Below are positions 25,574 to 34,553 of a stretch of 64,000 nt of DNA, piece after piece. The DNA lies in assembly GCA_021152555.1 (NCBI GenBank), contig JAGKVE010000006.1, forward strand, positions 94,007 through 158,006, given 5' to 3'. How positions within the stretch are numbered: the first letter of the stretch is position 1; every line of letters starts with the position of its first letter. The position numbers were made by a program, and so were the translations under genes. This DNA is from Bacteroidia bacterium (GTDB lineage Bacteria > Bacteroidota > Bacteroidia > Bacteroidales > Paludibacteraceae). Under the pieces are notes generated by a model. The model worked only from the letters and a program-made list of their open reading frames with translations, was not told where the DNA came from and did not search any database.

Positions 25574-26203
25574 ATGAAAGTACTGTTAATCAACGGTAGC
25601 CCGCGTAAATGCGGAAACACATTTACCGCCTTGAGCGAAATCGCCAAGACGTTGGAGAAGGAGGGGGTTGATGCGGAAATAGCCTGGATAGGCAATAAAC
25701 CTGTTCGGGGATGTATTGCCTGTGGACGCTGTAAATCAGGAGAACCTTATCCGGACGGGCATAAAGGTTGCGTTTTCAACGATGATATTTGTAACGCTAT
25801 GTCGGCTAAGTTTGAAGAGGCGGACGCATTAGTATTCGGCTCGCCTGTCTATTATGGTCAGCCGAACGGCACACTGTTGTGTCTCATGCAGCGGGCGTTC
25901 TTTAGCAATGGCGATGCTGTGAGAAACAAGCCTACTGCCGCGGTTGCTATTTGCCGAAGAGGTGGTGCTACGGCGGCGCTGCAAACGCTTCTTATGCCTA
26001 TGCAGATAATGAATATGCCCATCGTCACTTCCCAATATTGGAATATCGCTTATGGGCGAGAGGAAGGGCAGGCTGTTCAGGATTTGGAGGGAATGCAGAC
26101 TATGCGTACGCTCGCACATAATTTGGCGCGAATGCTGCGTGGCCTGAGTAATGAACCGCTGCCTGAACGCGAAGTAATAACGCAGACGCATTTCATTCGT
26201 TGA
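25574..26203 (+). CDS. flavodoxin-fold NAD(P)H-dependent FMN reductase
   Basis: 209 aa from ATG 25574 (an earlier in-frame TTG lies within the promoter). FMN phosphate loop LLINGSPRKCGNT at the start, then CIACGRCKSGE, a cysteine pair typical of iron-sulphur-flavoprotein-like reductases (C-x2-C plus a later Cys), and the FGSPVYYGQPNG flavin-contact loop. It probably reduces quinones, nitro compounds or iron; the substrate is not known. Confidence 0.85.
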   Translation: MKVLLINGSPRKCGNTFTALSEIAKTLEKEGVDAEIAWIGNKPVRGCIACGRCKSGEPYPDGHKGCVFNDDICNAMSAKFEEADALVFGSPVYYGQPNGTLLCLMQRAFFSNGDAVRNKPTAAVAICRRGGATAALQTLLMPMQIMNMPIVTSQYWNIAYGREEGQAVQDLEGMQTMRTLAHNLARMLRGLSNEPLPEREVITQTHFIR

Positions 26204-26253
26204 AGAAATTGCTATTATATTTATAATAAGGTCTAATCGTAAATTTTATACAT

Positions 26254-26838
26254 ATGAATCTTTCTGAATTAACTGACAAGATCTACGCGGAAGGCGTAGA
26301 GAAAGGCAATGCCGAGGCGCAACAAATCGTTGAGAAAGCGAACGCCAAGGCTGCCGAAATCATTGCTGACGCTGAGAAAAAGGCTGCTGCTTTGGTCGCT
26401 GACGCCGAAAAAAAATCAGCTGATCTCGACAAAAAAACACGTGCCGAACTCAAATTGTACGCTGAGCAGAGCGTGAATGCCGTCAAAACGGAAATAACCA
26501 ACTTGCTCACGGATAAAATTGCTGCAGATAGCGTGAAGGCAGCTACGGCTGATGCCAAATTTATGCAGGGCATTATCGCCAAACTTGCTGAGCATATGGC
26601 AAAAGACGGAGATGTTGCCATTGAGGCTAAAGATGCCGAAGCGCTGAAAAAATATTTCACGGCAAATGCAAAAAGTTTGCTGGATAAAGGCGTGAGCATT
26701 AAAGAAGTGAAGGGTATAAAAACCGATTTTACCATCCAACCGGCAAAGGGCGGATACAAACTTGCCTTTGGAGATGCCGAATTCATCGCATACTTCAAAG
26801 AAATGCTTCGTCCCCAACTCGTAGAGGAATTGTTCTAA
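26254..26838 (+). CDS. atpE: V-type ATPase subunit E (peripheral stalk)
   Basis: 194 aa. A long Ala/Lys/Glu coiled coil (about 10-95) and a C-terminal alpha/beta domain, the usual layout of the V/A-ATPase stator subunit E. It is first in the seven-gene operon. No clear promoter is seen in the 50-base AT-rich gap upstream, so it may be read from the flavin-reductase promoter. Confidence 0.85.
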   Translation: MNLSELTDKIYAEGVEKGNAEAQQIVEKANAKAAEIIADAEKKAAALVADAEKKSADLDKKTRAELKLYAEQSVNAVKTEITNLLTDKIAADSVKAATADAKFMQGIIAKLAEHMAKDGDVAIEAKDAEALKKYFTANAKSLLDKGVSIKEVKGIKTDFTIQPAKGGYKLAFGDAEFIAYFKEMLRPQLVEELF

Positions 26839-26839
26839 T

Positions 26840-27451
26840 ATGACGTACGAATATTTACTTGCCGGGCTGCCTGAACTAAAAGCAGGATCAGATGCACCTA
26901 TTTCTCTCGAAAAACTCGATGAGTTATTCGATGAGCAGTTGCGTGCGTCCGACAAGGCTTTGCTGGACTTGCTGCGTGCGCCGATGAATGAAGAGACGCT
27001 CGAGCAAGGACTCAAGGCCAAGAACCGCTTTGTTCGGGATTGGTTCGGTTTTAATCAAGACATGAACAACGTGCTCGTGGCGCAAATCTGCCGCAAGCAC
27101 GGATTCGATGTCAAGACCCAGATCGTCGGTGAAGGTGAAGTGGCGGAGCAGCTGCGTACGCACACGTCTCAAAAGGACTTCGGTCTGAACGAACTGCCGG
27201 GCGACTACCAACCGATCCTTGCTCTCGCGCAGATAGAAGATCTCATGCAGCGGGAGAAAGCGCAGGATGCCATCCGATTCGAATGGCTCCAAGAACGCAC
27301 AGAGTTCGATTTCTTCTCGCCCGAGATGGTCTTCGCGTATTACCTCGAAGCCCTCATGCTCCATCGCTGGTCCATCCTCACCATCGAAGAAGGCGAAAAA
27401 ATCTTCCGTGAAATGGTTTCAGAAATGAAGAGGGGCGTAAAACTCGATTAA
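26840..27451 (+). CDS. DUF2764 protein of the V-type ATPase operon
   Basis: 203 aa, mostly helical, with KNRFVRDWFGFNQDMNNVL typical of the family. In Bacteroidota, Chlamydiae and spirochaetes this gene takes the place of subunit C between E and A; the role as central-stalk coupler to the rotor is inferred from position and helical character. The gap to atpE is one base. Confidence 0.85.
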   Translation: MTYEYLLAGLPELKAGSDAPISLEKLDELFDEQLRASDKALLDLLRAPMNEETLEQGLKAKNRFVRDWFGFNQDMNNVLVAQICRKHGFDVKTQIVGEGEVAEQLRTHTSQKDFGLNELPGDYQPILALAQIEDLMQREKAQDAIRFEWLQERTEFDFFSPEMVFAYYLEALMLHRWSILTIEEGEKIFREMVSEMKRGVKLD

Positions 27452-27496
27452 TCGAAATCTCGATATGTCGATATATCGATATCTCGTTATAACGAA
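27443..27496. repeat. TCGATAT microrepeat
   Basis: About six related palindromic words (TCGATTAATCGA, TCGATATGTCGATATATCGATATC) fill the DUF2764-atpA spacer and include the stop codon. Confidence 0.75.
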
Positions 27497-27513
27497 TTTA
27501 ATAAAACACAAAT

Positions 27514-29271
27514 ATGACTACTGGAAAAGTTAAAGGAATTATTGCCAACCTGGTGACCGTCGCAGTAGATGGTCCGGTTGCGCAAAACGAAATTTGCTAC
27601 ATCTACGTGGGCGAGACCAAACTGATGGCGGAGGTCATCAAAGTCATTGGCGCCAACGTATATGCGCAGGTGTTCGAGTCCACACGTGGCCTCAAAGTGG
27701 GCAACAAAGTGGAGTTCACGGGACACATGTTGGAGGTGACGCTCGGCCCGGGTCTGCTCAGCCGTAACTACGACGGTCTGCAGAACGACTTGGACAAACT
27801 GACAGGCGTGTTCCTCAAACGTGGTGAGTACAATTTCCCGCTCGATGAGCAGAAGAAATGGTCCTTCACCCCTATCGCCAAAGTGGGCGATAAAGTAGAA
27901 GCTGCTTCTTGGCTCGGAGAAGTGGATGAGAACCACCAACCGCACAAGATCATGGTACCCTTCGTTTTCGAAGGTACATACACCGTGAAGTCTATCGCCA
28001 AAGCCGGTGAATATACCATCAACGAGGTGATGGCGGTTCTGACCGACGCAGAAGGTAACGACCATGAAGTAACTATGGTTCAGAAGTGGCCGGTGAAGAA
28101 AGCGATTCTTGCGTATCGCGAGAAACCGCGTCCCTTCAAACTGCTCGAAACAGGTGTGCGTACCATCGACACGGCGAACCCGCTTTGCGAGGGAGGTACA
28201 GGCTTTATCCCGGGTCCGTTCGGTACCGGTAAGACCGTCCTCCAGCACGCTATCTCCAAACAAGCCGAAGCAGACATCGTGATCATCGCTGCCTGCGGCG
28301 AGCGTGCCAACGAGGTCGTAGAGACCTTCACCGAGTTCCCCGAACTCGATGACCCGCACACAGGCCGCAAACTCATGGAGCGTACCATCATCATCGCCAA
28401 CACATCCAACATGCCGGTGGCATCCCGTGAGGCGTCTGTTTATACGTCCATGACCATCGCTGAGTACTATCGTTCGATGGGTCTGCGCGTCCTCCTCATG
28501 GCGGACTCCACTTCCCGTTGGGCACAAGCACTCCGTGAGATGTCTAACCGTCTGGAGGAGCTTCCGGGACAGGATGCCTTCCCGATGGACCTCTCCGCAA
28601 TCATCGGCGCGTTCTATGCACGCGCAGGTTACGTGTACCTTAATAATGGAGCTACAGGTTCTGTTACCTTCCTCGGTACCGTTTCGCCGGCCGGTGGTAA
28701 CCTCAAAGAGCCGGTTACCGAAGGAACGAAGAAAGTCGCACGTTGCTTCTACGCTTTGGAACAAGCTCGCGCCGACCGCAAACGTTACCCGGCTGTGAAC
28801 CCCATCGACTCGTACTCCAAATATGTGGAATACCCTGAGTTTGAGGAATATATCTCCGGTCTGATTGACAAAAACTGGTTGCCGATGGTCAACGACATGA
28901 AGACCTATCTGCAACGCGGTAAAGAGATCCAAGAGCAGATCAACATCCTTGGTGACGATGGTGTACCGGTAGATTACCACGAGGCGTTCTGGAAATCCGA
29001 GGTCATCGACTTCGTCATTCTCCAGCAGGATGCCTTCGATAAGATCGATGCTGTTTGTCCGCTCGACCGCCAGCAGTACATGCTTCACCTCGTCATGGAC
29101 ATCTGCAAACACGACTACGATTTCGATAACTTCCTCGATGTCATCGATTACTTCAAGCGCGTCATCAACCTCTGCAAGCAGATGAACTACTGTGAGTTCA
29201 AATCCAAAGAGTTTGATGAGTATCGTGCTAAATTGGATGAATTATTGGCAGAGAAACAAATTAAAAAGTAA
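27514..29271 (+). CDS. atpA: V-type ATPase catalytic subunit A
   Basis: 585 aa. Walker A GPFGTGKT (about 235-242), Walker B region VLLMADSTSRWAQALRE and the extended non-homologous insert near residues 110-200 that separates V/A-type A subunits from F-type beta. It forms the catalytic hexamer with subunit B. Confidence 0.96.
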   Translation: MTTGKVKGIIANLVTVAVDGPVAQNEICYIYVGETKLMAEVIKVIGANVYAQVFESTRGLKVGNKVEFTGHMLEVTLGPGLLSRNYDGLQNDLDKLTGVFLKRGEYNFPLDEQKKWSFTPIAKVGDKVEAASWLGEVDENHQPHKIMVPFVFEGTYTVKSIAKAGEYTINEVMAVLTDAEGNDHEVTMVQKWPVKKAILAYREKPRPFKLLETGVRTIDTANPLCEGGTGFIPGPFGTGKTVLQHAISKQAEADIVIIAACGERANEVVETFTEFPELDDPHTGRKLMERTIIIANTSNMPVASREASVYTSMTIAEYYRSMGLRVLLMADSTSRWAQALREMSNRLEELPGQDAFPMDLSAIIGAFYARAGYVYLNNGATGSVTFLGTVSPAGGNLKEPVTEGTKKVARCFYALEQARADRKRYPAVNPIDSYSKYVEYPEFEEYISGLIDKNWLPMVNDMKTYLQRGKEIQEQINILGDDGVPVDYHEAFWKSEVIDFVILQQDAFDKIDAVCPLDRQQYMLHLVMDICKHDYDFDNFLDVIDYFKRVINLCKQMNYCEFKSKEFDEYRAKLDELLAEKQIKK

Positions 29272-29276
29272 GTACT

Positions 29277-30605
29277 ATGGCAAAGGCTTTTCAAAAGATA
29301 TATACGCAGATTACTGCAATTACGAAAGCGACCTGTTCGCTGAAGGCCGAAGGAGTGGGTAACGATGAACTCGCTACCGTCAACGGCAAACTCGCACAGG
29401 TAGTAAAAATCATCGGTGATGAGGTGACGCTGCAGGTGTTCCAGGGTACCGAAGGTATTCCGACCAACGCAGAAGTAGTGTTCCTCGGCAAAGCACCGAG
29501 CCTCAAAGTGTCCGACCAACTCGCAGGCCGTTTCTTCAACGCGTACGGCGACCCGATTGATGGCGGACCGGCTATCGAAGGTAAAGAGGTGGAGATTGGT
29601 GGTCCTTCTGTAAACCCCGTTCGTCGTAAACAACCGTCAGAACTCATCGCAACCGGTATTGCAGGTATTGACCTGAACAACACCCTCGTTTCCGGACAGA
29701 AGATTCCGTTCTTCGCCGATCCGGATCAGCCGTACAACCAAGTGATGGCAAACGTGGCACTCCGCGCAGAGGCAGATAAGATCATCCTCGGCGGTATGGG
29801 TCTGACCAACGATGACTACCTCTATTTCAAGAACGTCTTCACTAACGCCGGCGTGCTCGACCACATCATCTCGTTTGTCAACACGACCGAGAACCCGCCT
29901 GTGGAGCGACTCCTGATCCCGGACATGGCACTCACCGCCGCAGAGTATTTCGCGGTAGAGAAACACGAGAAAGTGCTCGTCCTCTTGACCGACATGACGC
30001 TCTACGCCGACGCATTGGCTATCGTATCCAACCGTATGGACCAGATTCCTTCCAAGGACTCCATGCCGGGTTCGCTCTATTCCGACCTCGCAAAGATCTA
30101 CGAGAAGGCGGTTCAGTTCCCGGAGCAGGTAGGTGGCGGTTCTATCACCATCATCGCCGTAACTACGCTTTCCGGTGGTGACATCACACACGCTATCCCG
30201 GATAACACCGGTTACATCACAGAGGGTCAGCTCTACCTCCGCCGTGACTCCGAAATCGGTAAAGTCATCGTCGATCCGTTCCGTTCACTCTCGCGTCTAA
30301 AACAGTTAGTTGCCGGCAAGAAGACCCGCGAAGACCATCCGCAGGTAATGAACGCGGCTGTTCGCTTGTATGCCGACGCCGCAAACGCCAAAACGAAGAA
30401 AGAGAATGGTTTCGATTTGACTGACTACGACAACCGCTGTCTGGAGTTCGCACGCGACTACAGCCGCGAGATCCTCGCGATCGACGTAAACATCAACACC
30501 GTTCAAATGCTCGACGTAGCATGGACGTTGTTTGGCAAATATTTCAAACCGGAAGAAGTAAATATCAAGGCCGCTCTTGTTGAAAAGTACTGGCCCAAAG
30601 CATAA
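29277..30605 (+). CDS. atpB: V-type ATPase subunit B
   Basis: 442 aa. The non-catalytic partner of A: it lacks a canonical P-loop but keeps FSDPDQPYNQ-like and VLLTDMTLYADALAIVSNRMDQIPS. The tail LKQLVAGKKTREDHPQVMNA is typical of V/A B subunits. It starts 5 bases after atpA. Confidence 0.95.
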   Translation: MAKAFQKIYTQITAITKATCSLKAEGVGNDELATVNGKLAQVVKIIGDEVTLQVFQGTEGIPTNAEVVFLGKAPSLKVSDQLAGRFFNAYGDPIDGGPAIEGKEVEIGGPSVNPVRRKQPSELIATGIAGIDLNNTLVSGQKIPFFADPDQPYNQVMANVALRAEADKIILGGMGLTNDDYLYFKNVFTNAGVLDHIISFVNTTENPPVERLLIPDMALTAAEYFAVEKHEKVLVLLTDMTLYADALAIVSNRMDQIPSKDSMPGSLYSDLAKIYEKAVQFPEQVGGGSITIIAVTTLSGGDITHAIPDNTGYITEGQLYLRRDSEIGKVIVDPFRSLSRLKQLVAGKKTREDHPQVMNAAVRLYADAANAKTKKENGFDLTDYDNRCLEFARDYSREILAIDVNINTVQMLDVAWTLFGKYFKPEEVNIKAALVEKYWPKA

Positions 30606-30611
30606 CAGGTT

Positions 30612-31235
30612 ATGGCTATAACTTACCAGTTTAATAAAACATCGTTGCAGACTTTGGAGAAAGATCTGAAGATGCGGCAACGAACTTTGCCCACTTTGCA
30701 AAGCAAAGAGACAGCTCTGCGTCTCGAAGTGAAGAAGGCAAAGAAAGAGCTTGAAGACCTGGATAAGGAAGTCGAGCGCCGCATCAAAGACTACGACCAG
30801 ATGATTGCACTTTGGGGCGAATTTGACACTTCGCTCATCCATGTGGACGACGTACGCATGTCTATTAAAAAGATCGCAGGCGTGCGCGTACCCGTGTTGG
30901 ATGAAGTGGTCTATTCTACCAAGGAATTCTCGCTCTTCTCGTCGCCTAAGTGGTTTGCAGATGGTTTTGAGCAACTCAAAGCCATCGCCGATGTCGGTAT
31001 CCGCCAGGAGTTCATACATCGCAAAGTGGAACTGCTCGAGTATGCGCGAAAGAAAACAACGCAGAAAGTGAACCTCTTTGAGAAAGTGCAGATTCCTGGT
31101 TATCAGGATGCTATACGTAAAATCAAACGATTCATGGAAGACGAAGAGAACCTCTCCAAATCAAGCCAGAAGATCGTTAAGTCTAAACGCGAAGCCGAAG
31201 CACGTGCCGCGGAAGAGAAAGGAGGTAACGCATGA
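30612..31235 (+). CDS. atpD: V-type ATPase subunit D (central shaft)
   Basis: 207 aa, antiparallel coiled-coil shaft. N-terminal TSLQTLEKDLKMRQRTLPTL and the C-terminal YQDAIRKIKRFMEDEENLS helix are typical. The stop overlaps the ATG of atpI by 4 bases (ATGA). Confidence 0.92.
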   Translation: MAITYQFNKTSLQTLEKDLKMRQRTLPTLQSKETALRLEVKKAKKELEDLDKEVERRIKDYDQMIALWGEFDTSLIHVDDVRMSIKKIAGVRVPVLDEVVYSTKEFSLFSSPKWFADGFEQLKAIADVGIRQEFIHRKVELLEYARKKTTQKVNLFEKVQIPGYQDAIRKIKRFMEDEENLSKSSQKIVKSKREAEARAAEEKGGNA

Positions 31236-32980
31236 TTACGCAAATGAAGAAATACACCTTCTTGGTGTTCCATCGCGATTATGAATCCTTCCTGACGCAA
31301 CTCCGCGACCTTGGCGTAGTACATATCACGCAGAAAGCCGCAGGTCTCATCGAAGATGATGAGCAACTTCAGGCAGCTCTCCAACACGAGGATGAACTGC
31401 GTCGTCTGCTCAAACAAGGTGCGCCGGATCAACTCCTCGCTGAACGTGCCAACATCGAACAAAGCATTGCGGATGCCAAACAAGCGGCTTCACAAGCTGC
31501 CGTTTGGGGCGATTTCGATCCTGCACGTATCCAGCAACTCAAAGAAGCCGGCTACACGCTTCGTTTCTTCGCTTGCAGCACTTCTGTTTTCCAGGAAGAG
31601 TGGGGTATTAAAGTTTCCGAGAAAGAAGGTAAGACGTACTTCGTAAACGTAAACAACGAAAACTACGCAGACTACGAAAACTACGCAACTTTGTTGCCTT
31701 CTCCCGAGAAATCAGCAGCACAGTACATGCAGGAAGTAGAGCACCTCAAAGGTCTCTTGGCAGCAGCCAATGCCCGTATTGAGGCATGGCAACTCGCGAA
31801 CATAGAAGATATCAAAGCGCAACTCAAAGAAGCCCGTCAAAACATTGATTGGCAGCGTGTTACGCTCTCGACCGATAAACTCGCAGAAGGTTCGCTCTGC
31901 CTCTTCGAAGGTTTCTGTCCGATTGACAAAGAACCTGAACTGAACGCGATGCTCAAAGACGCAGAGGTCTATTACGAAGAGACCGATCCTGAGAAAGAAG
32001 ACGCTACGCCGATCAAACTGCGTAACAACGCGTTCACCAAACTCTTCGAACCTCTCACGGGTATGTATGGTTGGCCGGACTATCATGAGTTTGATCCGAC
32101 GCCGATTCTCGGTCCGTTCTTCCTCTTGTTCTTCGCTATCTGTATGGGTGATTGCGGTTACGGATTATTACTGATCCTCATCGGCACACTCATCGCTAAA
32201 GGCAAACTGAAGATCGAGATGTTCGATGGCTTAGGTCCGATCATTACCGTCCTTGGTGTCGGAACAGCCGTAGTGGGCTTCTTCTTGGGAACCTTCTTCG
32301 GCATCGACCTATACAACGCTTCGTGGGTGCCTGATGCACTCAAATCCGTTATGATCAAAGGAAATGTCATGGGCTATGACATCCAGATGGTGATGGCGCT
32401 ATGTATTGGTGTCTTCCATATCTGCTTGGCAATGACCATCAAAGCGATATCATATACGCTTCGCGATGGATTCAGAGCTACTGTCTCTACGTGGGGATGG
32501 TTGTTGCTCATCGTGGGTACGATTGCTACACTCATCGTCACAATGACATTCTCTTTGCCGGCAGAAGTGACCAAATGGACACTCATCGCCATCGGTTCCA
32601 TCTCCGCTTTGGGTATCTATATCTTCAATACGCCGGGACGTAATCCGTTGATTAATATCGGAGCCGGATTGTGGGATACCTATAACATGGCGACCGGAAT
32701 TTTAGGTGACACGCTGTCGTATATCCGTCTCTATGCCCTTGGTTTGGCTGGCGGAATGCTCGGAGGTGCGTTCAATAACTTAGCCGGAATGGTCTTGGGG
32801 GACAACCCCACATGGCAGTGGCTGCCGTTCGTGCTGATTATCATCATCGGTCACGCGCTCAACCTGGCGATGTCTGCCCTCGGCGCCTTTGTTCACCCGC
32901 TGCGTCTCTCGTTCGTGGAGTACTTTAAGAACTCCGGATACCAAGGTTCCGGAAAACTTTATCAACCTTTTAAGAAATGA
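31232..32980 (+). CDS. atpI: V-type ATPase subunit I / a (ion channel half)
   Basis: 582 aa: an N-terminal cytosolic stator arm and a C-terminal membrane domain with about seven helices (ICMGDCGYGLLLI, LGDTLSYIRLYALGLAGG, with the conserved Arg in SYIRL that faces the rotor). It is somewhat shorter than the usual 640-660 aa. In the arm domain NENYADYENYA is encoded by the same microrepeat that fills the spacer after atpK. Confidence 0.93.
   Translation: MITQMKKYTFLVFHRDYESFLTQLRDLGVVHITQKAAGLIEDDEQLQAALQHEDELRRLLKQGAPDQLLAERANIEQSIADAKQAASQAAVWGDFDPARIQQLKEAGYTLRFFACSTSVFQEEWGIKVSEKEGKTYFVNVNNENYADYENYATLLPSPEKSAAQYMQEVEHLKGLLAAANARIEAWQLANIEDIKAQLKEARQNIDWQRVTLSTDKLAEGSLCLFEGFCPIDKEPELNAMLKDAEVYYEETDPEKEDATPIKLRNNAFTKLFEPLTGMYGWPDYHEFDPTPILGPFFLLFFAICMGDCGYGLLLILIGTLIAKGKLKIEMFDGLGPIITVLGVGTAVVGFFLGTFFGIDLYNASWVPDALKSVMIKGNVMGYDIQMVMALCIGVFHICLAMTIKAISYTLRDGFRATVSTWGWLLLIVGTIATLIVTMTFSLPAEVTKWTLIAIGSISALGIYIFNTPGRNPLINIGAGLWDTYNMATGILGDTLSYIRLYALGLAGGMLGGAFNNLAGMVLGDNPTWQWLPFVLIIIIGHALNLAMSALGAFVHPLRLSFVEYFKNSGYQGSGKLYQPFKK
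31641..31690. repeat. in-frame microrepeat in atpI
   Basis: Repeats of AAAACTACGCA/ACTACG encode NENYADYENYA. CGAAAACTACGCA occurs identically in the spacer at 33522-33534. Confidence 0.65.
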
Positions 32981-32982
32981 AA

Positions 32983-33019
32983 ACTAGTTAACTAGTCAAC
33001 TAGTATACTAGTCCACTAG
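32983..33019. repeat. ACTAGT microrepeat
   Basis: Five CTAG-centred words (ACTAGTTAACTAGTCAACTA...) in 37 bp between atpI and atpK. CTAG is normally rare in bacterial DNA. Confidence 0.85.
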
Positions 33020-33050
33020 AAAATATTAACAATTAAAATATCAAAACATT

Positions 33051-33470
33051 ATGGAACAAATTTTAGGTTATCTCGGTTGGGGTCTTATGTTAGGCCTTGC
33101 CGGAATTGGATCTTCTTTCGGTACTACGATTGCCGGTAACGCAGCAGAAGGTGCGCTCAAGAAGAACAAAGAAAAATCCAGCTCGTACATGATCCTCTCG
33201 GCGCTTCCTGCCACCCAGGGTCTGTATGGTTTTGTGGCATTCCTTATGTGGATGGGCAAAGACTTTGCGGCTAACGGCGCACTCTATTTCGGTGTCGGTT
33301 TGGCTGTGGGTCTCGTTTGCTTGTTCTCGGGTATCCGCCAGGGACAGGTTTGTGCAAACGGTATTGCTAACATCGCTGCCGGTCATGACGTGCAGACCAA
33401 CACTATGATCTATGCCGCTCTTCCTGAGTTCTACGCTATTTTGGCACTCGTTGGAGCCCTGATGGTATAA
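33051..33470 (+). CDS. atpK: V-type ATPase rotor proteolipid subunit K
   Basis: 139 aa, two fused helical hairpins, the V-type c-ring protein. Ion-site residues can be read by alignment to the E. hirae NtpK: LPATQGLYGF gives L52, T55 and Q56; GIRQGQV gives Q97; LPEFYAIL gives E126. This set is the known Na+ ligand set, so the ring is probably Na+-binding. Assignment of the ion rests on these residues only. Confidence 0.93.
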   Translation: MEQILGYLGWGLMLGLAGIGSSFGTTIAGNAAEGALKKNKEKSSSYMILSALPATQGLYGFVAFLMWMGKDFAANGALYFGVGLAVGLVCLFSGIRQGQVCANGIANIAAGHDVQTNTMIYAALPEFYAILALVGALMV

Positions 33471-33471
33471 A

Positions 33472-33558
33472 TTGGTAAACGTAATTATTGTATTTTTCGT
33501 AATTATCGTAATCTACGTAAAATACGAAAACTACGCAAACTACGCAAACTACGCATTT
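33472..33558. repeat. TACGTAA / ACTACGCAA microrepeat
   Basis: The entire atpK-fabD spacer: CGTAATTAT-type words, then three copies of AAACTACGC. The frame is open and continuous with fabD but encodes only Tyr/Asn/Ile repeats. Confidence 0.75.
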
Positions 33559-34455
33559 ATGCTTAAATCCTTTGTTTTTCCCGGACAGGGAAGTCAATTT
33601 CCGGGCATGTGCAAAGATCTGTACGATGCACATGCAGAAGCACGCGAGATGTGCCAAACAGCCGATAGGCTGCTTGGCTTCTCGCTGACGGATGTGATGT
33701 TTGAGGGCACAGCCGATGATCTGAAGCAGACCAAAGTGACGCAGCCGGCAGTATTCCTGCACTCGGTAGTGGCACAACGTCTTATGACCATCGAGAAACC
33801 CGACATGGTCGCCGGTCACAGCCTTGGTGAGTTCAGCGCACTCGTAGCATGTGGCGCTTTGCGTTTTGAGGACGCCTTATTATTAGTGTCCGCGCGTGCG
33901 CAAGCGATGCAGGCTGCTTGTGAGGCCAACCCCGGCACGATGGCTGCCGTCCTCGGTCTTCCCGATGAGAAAGTAGTCGAGATCTGTGAACAAATCACAA
34001 ATGACAAATCACAAATCACAAATGGCCACATAGTGGTTGCCGCTAACTTCAACTGCCCGGGACAGATTGTGATCTCCGGCGAGATTGAGGCTGTCGAGGC
34101 TGCTTGTGTAGCCATGAAAGAAGCCGGCGCTCGTCGTGCGTTACGCCTGCCTGTTGGGGGCGCTTTCCACTCGCCGCTGATGCAACCGGCAGCCGAAGAT
34201 TTGGCGAAGGCAATCAACAAAACGGACTTCCACAAGCCCTTCTGCCCGATCTACCAGAACGTAACGGCAAAAGCAGAAACGGAACCGGGAATTATCCGCG
34301 AAAACCTTCTAAAACAACTCACAGCCCCCGTTCGCTGGACGCAATCCGTGCAAAACATGATTGCAGACAGCGCTACTGAATTCTATGAATTTGGTCCCGG
34401 TGATGTGCTCAAAGGGCTTATTCGCAAAATCAATTCGGAAGTAACAGTAGGCTAA
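33559..34455 (+). CDS. fabD: malonyl-CoA:ACP transacylase
   Basis: 298 aa from ATG 33559 (MLKSFVFPGQGSQ). Catalytic Ser88 in GHSLGE and His in GAFHSPLM; GQGSQ at 9-13. It loads malonyl groups on ACP for fatty-acid synthesis. Near residue 145, EQITNDKSQITNGH is encoded by a CACAAAT/GACAAAT repeat, an apparent in-frame insertion in a surface loop. A terminator follows. Confidence 0.95.
   Translation: MLKSFVFPGQGSQFPGMCKDLYDAHAEAREMCQTADRLLGFSLTDVMFEGTADDLKQTKVTQPAVFLHSVVAQRLMTIEKPDMVAGHSLGEFSALVACGALRFEDALLLVSARAQAMQAACEANPGTMAAVLGLPDEKVVEICEQITNDKSQITNGHIVVAANFNCPGQIVISGEIEAVEAACVAMKEAGARRALRLPVGGAFHSPLMQPAAEDLAKAINKTDFHKPFCPIYQNVTAKAETEPGIIRENLLKQLTAPVRWTQSVQNMIADSATEFYEFGPGDVLKGLIRKINSEVTVG
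33991..34026. repeat. in-frame microrepeat in fabD
   Basis: Four copies of the 7-8 bp word (T)CACAAAT / TGACAAAT encode QITNDKSQITN. Confidence 0.65.
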
Positions 34456-34489
34456 GAAAGCCCTCATTTCCGCTAAAAATGAAAGAAAA

Positions 34490-34521
34490 ATGACATACAT
34501 TCTTGCGTATGTCATTTTTTT
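34490..34521 (+). terminator. fabD terminator overlapping the tRNA promoter
   Basis: TGACATAC (34491-34498) and GTATGTCA (34507-34514) around an 8-nt loop, then a T7 run. The -33 CTTG of the tRNA promoter is in the loop. Confidence 0.8.
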
Positions 34522-34533
34522 GTTGTATCTTTG
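34502..34533 (+). promoter_or_regulatory. tRNA-Ala promoter
   Basis: CTTG (34502-34505), 20 bases, TATCTTTG (34526-34533), 20 bases before the tRNA. Confidence 0.75.
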
Positions 34534-34553
34534 CACCCGCTTTTGATAACGAA

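Noticed and set aside
27487..29112. 541-codon open frame antisense to atpA
   Set aside because: It mirrors a GC-rich, highly conserved gene whose codon bias keeps the opposite frame open; the product has no recognisable domain and atpA is certain.
32983..33019. Site-specific recombination site at the ACTAGT repeats
   Set aside because: There is no recombinase nearby, no asymmetric core, and similar but different-word repeats occur in other spacers.
33472..33558. N-terminal extension of FabD through the repeat spacer
   Set aside because: The 29 added residues are Tyr/Asn/Ile repeats; MLKSFVFPGQGSQ is the normal start of the family.
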